Of a DNA stretch of 64,000 bases, positions 54,656 to 64,000 are shown in pieces. The stretch is from Dermacentor variabilis (Eukaryota; Arthropoda; Arachnida; Ixodida; Ixodidae): assembly GCF_050947875.1 (NCBI RefSeq), contig NC_134574.1, positions 107,996,469 to 108,060,468 of the forward strand. The letters are read 5' to 3'. The notes beneath the pieces were generated by a model. The model saw nothing but the letters and a program-made list of their open reading frames with translations, made no database searches and was not told the DNA's origin. The translations under genes and the position numbers were made by a program. Every line of letters begins with the position of its first letter. The first letter of the stretch is position 1.

Positions 54656-56599
54656 CTGCGCAGCAATAAAGAAGCACGTTTCTTTTTGAATCCTTCATTG
54701 GGTTTTGAATGGAAACCTGCCGAAATTCCTTCAACTTCCCGCTTTTCCTGTGATTCTTAATTCTTTTTTTCGGTCAACGACCCATTTTTGTTTTAAGATA
54801 TGTCACTTACGTAAGCTTGCTTCAGCTATCACGCGGTGTTAAAAAGAAGGAAGGGCCGAACAATCGCTACAAACGATGCATATGATATCTTCAATATACA
54901 CATTTCAGTTCATATGCGAGTTGCAAAGTAGTGATGTTGGTGCTTACAATGCGCAAATTATTCCTCCTTTTGGCCATATTATCCACTTCAATGGCTCAAT
55001 CGAATAATGGAATAAGACGGTGACGGCCGCATTCCTAGTAGCGCGGAATGTAAATTCGTGAGCACGGCAGAGCTACGCATACAATGAAATTATAACGGCG
55101 TCTTCTGCTACGTAACCTCTAGCCACCCATAACTCCGCTCCTGGCGCGTTAACGCTGTTTATCCATTCATCTATCGTTTTACAACGCTCTTATTCTGAAG
55201 GTCATGGACGTAAAAACCACTTAGCTAATATTTTCCTCGCATGATTTTTGCTTGTTGCCCCCGAATATACGCGCATCAACGCATTATTCGTTAGGTGAAG
55301 CAGCTTCTTCAAGCGATCAAGCTTACGTGGAATCTGGTGCTGCAAAGGAAGCCAGAACGCGCGCAAGCTCAAGTAGGTCCAGTTATTGGTTGAGATCCAT
55401 TTTGCTTGCGGGGCACACGCGATGCAAGGCCGCAAGACAAGCGCTGAATCGACAATTTCATTTTTTTTTAGTCAGAAAGGACCCAGAATACACAACTCTG
55501 TGCGCATTCTCACAATCTAAAGCATCTTCCATAGTCTTTCTCGCACTCCAAAGCGACAAATTGCAGGGATGGACGAAGGATGATCATAGCTTTTGCTATT
55601 GTGAAATGCATCCTTCTATTGGGCGTTCCTTCTTACTTTTGTGCCTTTCCATTACACATGCGTGCACTTAAGGAAAGGTTTGCTAGATGGAAGAAGGAAA
55701 TAAGCTGTAGGGGAGCATTTCGCCGCGCAACCAGCCTTCGAATTCCCTGTCCTCGAAAAGTCTTCCCAACACGTGACCATGCTCTTGGTGAACTCGTCCT
55801 GCAGTGCATGGTTCCCGCTAAGTTTTGATCCGTGCGCACTCGTCCACGCTGTTTGCCAGCGGTTCTGAGCACATTTTCTCCCGGTGTGTTTGCACAAGTC
55901 CAGCCATTTATTGCAACGCATACAATTATTGTCTTCTTCCATCTTGCGAGTCACACGGGCAGCCACAGGGTGCTTTTTTCTTTTTGTTTTTTTCGCTGGG
56001 ACCTGCCAAATACAAGCGCATTACAGCGGCGACCCACTGCAGTTAGGGTACGCAAGCGGCTCCCCGATTCACGCACATCGTACGCTATGTCCAACGATGA
56101 CCGATTAAGGTGCTCACGTCCGAAGCCAAGTAAGGTTATCCGCCGGACCTCCTACACATAGTTCCAATTTGTGACAGAGATTTACAGCTGGGCATCCGCT
56201 GTACCAGCATCACGGGTGCTGTACCCGAATTTACCTTAAACTTCTGACTATCCCGCAAGGCACGCCCCTGGGATATGCAACCGGACTTTTTCTTCGGCCT
56301 ACCCACGAATCATCAGCCTCCCAGAAACTGGGAGAGAAATGTGTGTTTTGTGATATGTTTCAATTATAACCGAAACCTTATATGTTCAACTCCTATACGC
56401 ACCATTCTTTGCAAGTTCCGATAGCAGTGTCTTTGAAGATGTTATTTGTTTGAACATGCCACCTGCACTAGCCGGAACATAAAAAAAGAAGTAAACAACC
56501 CTACAAGATGGAAAGTATGCCCTACCAGATGAATCTGTATCTGGTTATACTACTTGGGCATTCTGCATGCGGCAGATGTTGCGTGATGGGCGTTGCGCA
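54656..56599. other. Upstream stretch without recognised exon
   Basis: Possible location of a promoter or further 5' exon of the minus-strand gene. I see no frame with suitable splice sites and phase, and no element motif. Confidence 0.35.
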
Positions 56600-57840
56600 A
56601 TATATGTGTGACATAGATGCGATGCGTAGCGTTAGATGCCCGCCGCGTGCACTGCGAATGGCCCCGGCAGATGTAGTATTCACTACTGGCATTACGTATG
56701 AACTCGAAGTAATGTCACTGCATGGACATTCGCTGACATTTTATTGATGTTCGCAGTCGCAGCGACACCTCAGAAAGCTGTTTTTTTTTCTTCTAAACTC
56801 TACTTACATTGAGCTGTGAAGGAAGCAAGGGCAGTTTCGTTAGTTTTGCTTTACTTGCTTCTAATCTTGTATGCACTTGTTATAGACCACTGAAAATTTC
56901 ACGATGACTTTGCTTAACACATTACGATCTTTAAACATCTGCAGGGTAGCATTGCGAATGTCCGCTGCAAACGTAGTATTCACTGCTGACGTTACGCATA
57001 GACTGAAGTAATGCCACCTCATGGACATTTTCTGACATCTTGTTGACGTTCGCAATTGAAGGAACACCGCAGGTAGGTGCTTTTTGTTTTTTACTAAACT
57101 CTACTTATCTGAAACTGTGAAAGAAGTAAGGGCACCTTCGTTAGTTTTGCTTTAGCTGCCCGTCATCTTGTATGCAGTTGTTACAGGCCATTGAAAATTT
57201 CACGATGGCTCTTCTTAAAACATTACAAACTTTAAATATCTTGAGGGTAGCACTGCGAATGTCCACTGCAAACGTAGTATTCACTGCTGACGTTACGCAT
57301 AGACTGAATTAATGCCACCTCATGGACATTTTCTGACATCTTGTTGACGTTCGCAATTGAAGGAACACCGCAGGTAGGTGCTTTTTGTTTTTTACTAAAC
57401 TCTACTTATCTGAAACTGTGAAAGAAGTAAGGGCACCTTCGTTAGTTTTGCTTTAGCTGCCCGTCATCTTGTATGCAGTTGTTACAGGCCATTGAAAATT
57501 TCACGATGGCTCTTCTTAAAACATTACAAACTTTAGATATCTTGAGGGTAGCACTGCGAATATCCGCTGCGAACGTAGTATTCACTGCTGGCGTTACGCT
57601 TAGACTGAAGTAATGCCACCTCATGGACATTTTCTGACGTCTTATTGACGTTCGCAATTGGAGCGACACCTCAGGTAGCTGTTTTTTTTTGCTAAACTCT
57701 ACTTACTTGTAACTGTAAGGGAAGCAAGGGCAGCTTCGTTAGTTTTTCGTTTGTGACTTGGCATCTGGTACACGCTTGTTACAGATCACAGAAAATTTCA
57801 GAATGACTCTGCTTAACACCTTACGATCTTGGGAAACCGC
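56600..57840. repeat. 301-bp tandem repeat, about four units
   Basis: The block actgcgaat..cc...gtagtattcactgc recurs near 56650, 56950, 57250 and 57551. Units beginning ggaacaccgcaggtaggtgc at 57061 and 57362 are nearly identical over more than 200 bp; the outer two units are more divergent. Short frames within it are repeat-derived. Confidence 0.85.
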
Positions 57841-59820
57841 AGTTTAGGGCAACAAATGTTTTTATTGACCAATGGTATGTAGGGCCCGTATTCACAAAAG
57901 CCTCTTACGCTAAAATTTTCTTAAGATAAAATTCCGGCCAATAGTTATACCCTACGAACCATTTGCGAAGGTCGACGGCCAATGCCTGAAAGCCCTTACA
58001 GGCGATAGGCTTTACGAATACAAGCCCCAGATAATGTCCTGTGCCAGAAACGAGATGTTGGACTGATGTACCGCTGAAACCCGAGCGTTATCCGTGGTAC
58101 ATCAGATGGCTGAGCTAGGCCATCTTTGGGTGTTTTACTTAGGCAGTTTTGAGGATCACTAAGGCATGTCCAGTGGATGTCCCCAACGTCCAAACAATGG
58201 TATCCCTCAAACATCCCTTAGATGCCTTTGTGGTATAGTGAAGAACCTCAGCCTGCTTGAGTTTCGCTAAGCCAAGAGGCTTGGCTTCGAAATCGGAACA
58301 AAAGCCTCTTCTTGCATGCCATAATCTTCAGCTCCCTATTGGCTTTAGTTTCTTATTGCTTTTAAAGCGTTTTCTTGTTGCTCAGTTTCGCGCCGCCGGC
58401 ATGGTTCGCACGGAGAGAGGTGAGAGGGGAGACAGCTGTCCGAAGGCGACTCCCCCAATGAGAGAGGAGTGGTTGGTGACGCGGCGCAAAGCTCAGTTCT
58501 CTTTGAAATCATCAGACGGGGCTCTCCTCCATGCATCGCTATGCATCACGGTAGGCGAAACCTACCGATTGCATCTGCAGTATCGCCGAGGTTTTCTCCG
58601 TCGCGGTAACGCCTGGCCTTTACCTTCGCAAGCTGGCTAAGCATGTGGCGCTTCACGTCGCGGCGCTGGCAGTGCCTCTCGTGGCGCACTGCTGCACGTC
58701 GGGCTGCACCAGTGCAGGCGTAGGCAGCCGGCGAGCATTCGAGCAATCCGAGAGGCGCGTAGTAGTTCAAGCGAGAACTCTAGGAACACTCCGTTACAAC
58801 GAAATTTCAGTGAGGAAGCGCAACCTTCAGACCCTCGAGGGATTCGGCGAGTTCGAGATCGAGAGCGAAAACTCCGAGGCCGGAGGTTAGGTTAGCCTAA
58901 CCTCACCTGACCTAACGATCAAACATTCGCTTTACACACTCGCAAGCGCCCTGTGAGCATTCTCTTTTCCTGACACCTTGGATACCGCGTACTTCCCATT
59001 CGTTAGTCGAAGAGCACGTTGACAAAAAAAAGAGACACAGTGGTCTGGCTGGGGCGCATCATCATGGGGTTCTGTAGCATCAGCAACGACCTCCGGAACG
59101 TTCCTCGACCGCTTTTCTCAACTGCCATGATCCCGTACGCTACATATCCATCGCCTAGTTTGCTGTTGGCTGTAGGAGTCTGCTCTCAATGAGGTTGACA
59201 TGACTGAGAGCCTAAAGCAACTTTGGTTAACGCGTAACGAAGTTTCGTTAGACATGCAAAGATTAATTTGTCGCACGCGTGTTGCACTTGATGTCGTCTA
59301 CTCCACAAATAGCATCTCCGGCTTTAATTTGTGCGCTCACGATATTCTTTCTTCGTGGAAGAAGTTGCCCGGATGCTAGCGCAGGGTCAATCACCGGATC
59401 ATATTTGAAAAAGAATTGTTGCTGCTTCCTGTGGGCGAGAATTGGCAATTTTAGGCCAGTCAGTAGTATTCTGAAGTCTGGATTGTGCATGATTAGAGGT
59501 AATGACCAATGGGCAACGTATCGGCAACTAATTGTTTCCGGAAGGCATGAAGCAATCTGTCACATCTTATGCAGTGAATGTTAGCCTAGGGCTTGAACTA
59601 TTAAGTAATAAGACTATGTTTGAGAATAAAAAAAACTGAGGTAATGGACGATAGCCAGTCTAAAGAACAAGAGCTAGTGATAGTTTGTCAGTCCCTCATG
59701 AGATTGAAGCGTCAATTTGAAGAACGCTTACAGCCTTTCGGGCTTATATTGCCCCGCAAGACAGTCGTGATCTGTTTTGCTTGCGCTCTTTTTTTCTTTG
59801 AGAACTCTGCGCTCCCTACG
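57841..59820. other. Non-coding stretch with GC-rich segment
   Basis: 57885-58260 begins GCCCGTATTCACAAAAG, a phrase that looks repetitive, followed by a dense run of short direct words. 58390-58890 is GC-rich and ends in ggttaggttagcctaacctcacctgacctaac, a GGTTA-type palindrome. No gene could be supported. Confidence 0.35.
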
Positions 59821-60085
59821 CTCTAAAAAACGTTTACACCCTTTGGGGTGTACATCTGCCACACAACTATAATCGTCATCTGCCTTGCTTGCGTTTCCTG
59901 TCTTGAAAACGCCGCGCCAGCTACTTTCCTGTCAGGAATGCTATGTCATGCTGATAACGCGCAAGCCGTTCGTTACTGGGAAGTACCGGGCTCGCAGCGT
60001 TAAAGAAAGGAAATGTGGACGAGACAGATGACGTTTATCGTTGTGTGGCAAGATACGACTCAGAGGGTGTAAACTTTTCTTAGAG
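59821..60085. mobile_element. MITE-like element with about 65-bp inverted ends
   Basis: Left end ctctaaaaaacgtttacacc and, inward, gccacacaactataatcgtc are mirrored at the right by cgtttatcgttgtgtggcaa and gagggtgtaaacttttctta then gag. About 265 bp, non-coding. A partial direct repeat of its interior (gctatgtcatgctgataacg) recurs outside at about 60108. Target duplication not clear. Confidence 0.65.
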
Positions 60086-61125
60086 TGTACTTTCGTGTCG
60101 ATAATACTATGTCACGCTGATAATGCGCATGCCGTTCGTGATCTGGAAGTGCGAGGCGCGCAGGATTAAAGGAGAATGCAGGCAATATGACGATTATTGC
60201 TTGGGGACAAGATAATTGTTAAATGGTGCAGGTATTTATTTTCTAATGTGTAAGTAGAGTTGCAGCTAATCACGACGTGGAATGCGTTGGAGCGCACTCG
60301 GCAGGCGTTCTCAAGTCATTGAATGAGTGCTTACAAATTATGGATGAAAAGTGCGAATTCTAACCACTGACGCAGAAACATGGAGGATAAGAGAGAAAGT
60401 TCATAATACTGCAGTAGCCAATATTTAAGACACCAGGAAGAATGGATTAGCAAACTGACGCATTACAATTGCGATTACGAGACCCCATTATGGTTGTGCT
60501 TAATTAAGAGAACGACATTGGCTCGCAAAAGCCGTGTAATGCGTTTGCGGCAGATCATCGATCATCTAATAGGGTAACAGGAAGGCAATGACAGAAATGC
60601 AGGCGTGAATTGTAGAGAATTGAGTGGGTTGATAAAATTGAGCAGTTTGCATGTAATGGATAGAATCGGCTGGAGCAAGATGGCGGCATCTAGTTATCGC
60701 TAAGAGAGACCTTCGTCGTGCAGCCGACGTCAAATGAACTGGATACGTTTTTCTTATTCGTTGGGCAGCTGAACCTGAACCGAACCGAAACGTCCGAACT
60801 AGAAATCGATAATAGTTTTCCAGTTCAACACAATGAATTAAACACTGATTGGGGTTTCCCAAGCGTATCGATCCCAACCAAACGGGTCGCGACTTGCAAA
60901 AATTCCACCATGAAAATCACTCGCACGCTCAGAAATTCCAAAGATGAAATAACTCAGAACACGCTCGAAAAGTGACAGAGACAACGCGCCATCCCCACTT
61001 CAGCTTGTCTTATAATTAAAAACTAATACTAACGGCAAGCGATCTTCCATCGCTCGGACATCTAGGAAGACTGACAAGAGTAAAAAAAACAAAGAAAAAC
61101 AAGGTAGGGGATGGAATGTACTTAC
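60086..61125. other. Stretch without recognised gene
   Basis: Carries the repeated interior fragment of the adjacent MITE (60095-60200). Otherwise nothing recognised. Confidence 0.35.
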
Positions 61126-61279
61126 CCTCTGACTGCATGCCTGAAAAGGAAAGATACCTGATTTTCACGTGTGCAGACACGGGTTGCGTAATACACAGTC
61201 CGTGACGTGAAGCTACAGCATTCTGCGTGCGTCCCTCGGAATTTATCATTATTGCGATTAACCCTAGAAGTATCCTCAT
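61126..61279 (-). CDS. Candidate signal-peptide exon of an unidentified secreted protein
   Basis: ATG at 61279-61277 opens MRILLGLIAIMINSEG, a convincing signal-peptide core, followed by about 35 residues with a single Cys (RHGLCITQPVS). It ends at a consensus donor, GAGG then GTAAGTAC (GT at 61125-61124). A strong acceptor (ctttccttttcag) inside the frame leaves another exon structure possible. No partner exon was found in the window, and I do not recognise the family. Chance occurrence cannot be excluded. Confidence 0.3.
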
Positions 61280-64000
61280 GGCGAGGTGAAATGAAAGCAG
61301 GACAAACTGGTTGAAACAAGACAAGTTCAAGACTGGCAATATGATCTTGGTGTTCAGCTAGTTGGTAGTATAATATTTAAGAAAATATGCGTCGCAAGCT
61401 AGGCGCGGACGCAGAACAGCTACGACACCCGTATTCTATGTGTAATCTGAGTTTGGCTTGCGCCGTATGTTTGTTTGAATACGACTAGTAATGTTCAACA
61501 TTGGTAGAACAAGGAATGCCTCGGGTGGGATCCAACGTTCTGAGACAAGGGCAACTTCTTGCCCTGGCAGCATTGATGTACACTCCGGTTCACTCTACCC
61601 CACCCAATTTGTGGAGGAGGGCAAGCACAGTGTGAGAGAAGTCGAGCAGTTGCTATTCCGAGGAAGACAAGTGCAGCCCGTTCTCGAAGCGTTGGCTTTA
61701 GCCTGAGACATCTACCACTGTTGGTCCGAGGGAAACGGTCAAGTATTATCGAGCAATACAAACAACGTCTAAGAGCATGAGTCTAACAATGTAGTAAAAC
61801 ATGCAGGCACCACAGATAAACGGAAAAAAGCACTTAATCTACAACGATAGAAGGGCTAGCGACGCAGAAAATCTAGGGCAACTACGTCTTCCTACTGTGT
61901 CGTATAATAAGCCGTTCCTGTCCGCAATCGCACTGAACGGAACTGACTGGTTAGAGACATATCAACGCAAGCGTGGTGTTCACATTATCGATGTTCGTAC
62001 TGAAGGGCTTCTAGATTATAAATAAATGTGGGCTTTGACAAGCTTCGAAGCTATCAATCAATGTGCATATTGAACTGTTTTCAGGTTATGAGTAATTGAG
62101 AGTGCTGAACTGTTTCTATGTTATCAAATACGGTGAGTGCTGAACTGCGCCCACGTTATCGCCTGTAGCGGGTTTATTTTTTCAAATATTATTAAGTAAC
62201 GTGCATAGAAATATTATATGTTATCAATTATTGAGCTGTTTTGAACTGTTTCGAGGTTATCACTATTGCGCGATGTGCAGGGTGGATCTCATGTTGCCGA
62301 AGCTACTATTTAAAAGCGCGCTTAGGTGAAATCATATCGTAGCCAAGATGGCCCGGCTTTTGTTACTCGTGACGTAAGTTAAACTGTAGGACAGACTGTT
62401 ATTCAAACTCTCAGGGACCCTGACATATGGCACAGCTCATTTAGGCACATAAGGTGCGTCATGCTCTCGCTATCATTTGGAGCCATTAGCCATTTACCGC
62501 ACCAGCTAAGCAAATGTAAACTTTTGGCAGATGCTACCGGTAGATACGGCCCCGACATGGATCCGTTACCATAGACGTGTCGCTCCCCTTCTCCCCCTAG
62601 ACAGGATGAACTGCAGCCAAAGAACCTCTTGAATCACACTATTTGAAATGTCAACATAATCGGTACACAATGCACAATGTTAGGGGGCGAAAGAGAGGAA
62701 GTAGTGAACGAACATGTGAACAAAGGTGGAACACGACTAAAGAATTGGTTCGAGGAACCAGATTATGAACAGTAAGGCAACATAGTTTGTTTATTAGATT
62801 AACATGGAGCACAGTTTAATGATTTAGTGACGTTTTGGTAGTGAGATCCAAACACATTGGTGTGAAAGGTTAATATCTGGTTAGCGTGCAGGGTATCCGC
62901 AAGCGAAAAAAAAAAGAGTAGTTTAGATACTTCGCGACCTAACACTCACACCGCTCATAGTCGCAGAACGGTGTAAACAGTTCGTGTGAAACAGAAGCAA
63001 GGCTTGCAACGAGGAAATCGACAGCATGCAGTAGTCGCTGGTTAAGGGCGCCTTTCACCATGCATAAAACATCGGAAGGCAGGAAGAAATGTCACAGTGC
63101 TGGCACTACTCCGCGCTTCTGAAACCAGGTGGCGTCACTAGTCTGCTTCGCACGCGCGCCCATTGGTTGCCTTGTGGAAGGCCGATATGCGAGACGAGCG
63201 GCGGTAGTTACACATCTTTGCTCGTATTCGCAAAAACGACTTACGCTAGAATGGTCCGTAACAGAAAGGTTCAGCCAATCCTGATGCTGGAGATATTATT
63301 ACCGATCGCTTGCTGGCCAACGGCAGAGAGCACTTACGAACGAAAGGCTTTGGGAATTCGGCCCCAGCTAAGGCACAGTATTGCATGTTTAGTAAAACGA
63401 GGAAAATTGAGAGAGAATGTGCAATATTCCTAGTTGTATACAACTAGATAACTGTACAATTCTATATTTTACTGCACATTTGAAGAACAATGAGGGGGGG
63501 GGGGAGGTGATTCGTTGCGTGCGACTTAAAAGGGCCTATGCTGCATCAAGACTGTCGCTATTTAACGTCAACTAGTAGTACAAATGACAAGGTAACGCTG
63601 CATTGCGCTTCGGCTAACAGCAGTAAATACTTTGCTCGTATCAGATGCAAATTGTCCCGCCGTAAGGTATTATTTCTACCTGTGACTACAGAAATCGGAG
63701 ATTACCCTGCAGACCGTTAGAGCATCGCCTTTCGCAACTTTCGCATGCATATTTCAAACGTTTCGTGCACATAACACCCCTTCAATACATTTAATTTTGT
63801 GAAGCAAACTTGCTGTTTCCTTTCGGTTCAGGTTACCTTTGATAATGACACGGCAGACGGAGCGCAGCAGCCCTTTACATGCAACACAGGCTATATACAA
63901 GGAACACGTTGACAGGGTGCAGGACGCTTTAGGTGCACGCAGGCTAGAGTATGAGTTCTGAAGAAGTCTGTCCGTCTGAATTGTGTGCGTCGGTGCTGCG
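61280..64000. other. Upstream flank with minor repeats
   Basis: 62060-62280 holds degenerate copies of a tgaactgtttc..gttatc phrase at about 45-50-bp intervals. 63223-63363 may be a short inverted-repeat element (cgtattcgcaaaaacg at the left; ggctttgggaattcggcc at the right). A run of about 11 G lies at 63494-63504. No gene supported. Confidence 0.35.

Noticed and set aside
58390..58890. CpG-island promoter or first exon of the large gene
   Set aside because: GC-rich, but no minus-strand frame with a suitable donor and phase; ends in GGTTA-type palindromic repeat sequence.
61126..61279. Kunitz-type inhibitor exon
   Set aside because: A Cys and a Pro-Val follow the signal peptide, but the expected Cys spacing is absent, so I left it unassigned.

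Overview
The window looks like hard-tick (Ixodida, probably metastriate) nuclear DNA. The grounds are the kinds of repeats present (tRNA-derived SINEs, CR1/L2-like and RTE LINEs, Ty3/gypsy elements, many short inverted-repeat elements) and one host gene. From memory, that gene resembles a large family of uncharacterised predicted tick proteins. There is no bacterial-style gene organisation, CRISPR array or recognisable viral insertion. Exon and domain calls were made by eye.

The central result is a host gene on the minus strand running from about 54.66 kb down to 4.85 kb. I find eight exons, in order: 54564-54655 (membrane segment), 50293-50970 (Pro/Gly-rich stalk), 42734-42950, 33479-33626, 25026-25274, 12941-13174, 5064-5174 and 4850-5005 (stop codon, with AATAAA seven bases beyond it). 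All seven junctions have GT/AG borders and all seven reading phases agree, giving about 620 residues. The 5' end may extend beyond the first exon found. Six introns are 3.6-11.9 kb and full of transposons; the last is 58 bases.

Within the introns, going up in coordinate: a minus LINE remnant with an SGNH-esterase-like ORF1 (6.4-8.4 kb); a plus Ty3/gypsy fragment lacking the RT core (8.4-9.8 kb); several copies of a repeat family beginning AACGCGATAGCGTTAAGG; a degenerate minus Ty3/gypsy element with both LTRs and a 4-bp duplication (15.17-20.91 kb), whose RT is split by a 725-bp near-perfect palindrome flanked by TTAA; a 78-bp satellite cut in two by a 5.5-kb LINE with 235-bp monomers at its 5' end (25.9-33.1 kb); and a (TA)n tract that received both an RTE LINE (33.97-35.61 kb) and a young Ty3/gypsy element with apparently identical 147-bp LTRs (35.69-40.88 kb). 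Beyond these lie a Penelope-like tail with a hairpin (40.9-41.3 kb), gypsy RNase H/integrase remnants (45.2-47.3 kb), and a hairpin around a long (TG)n tract (51.6-52.1 kb).

Upstream of the gene (54.7-64 kb) are a 301-bp tandem repeat, short inverted-repeat elements and one candidate signal-peptide exon on the minus strand at 61.1-61.3 kb. Most remaining intron sequence shows nothing I can name.
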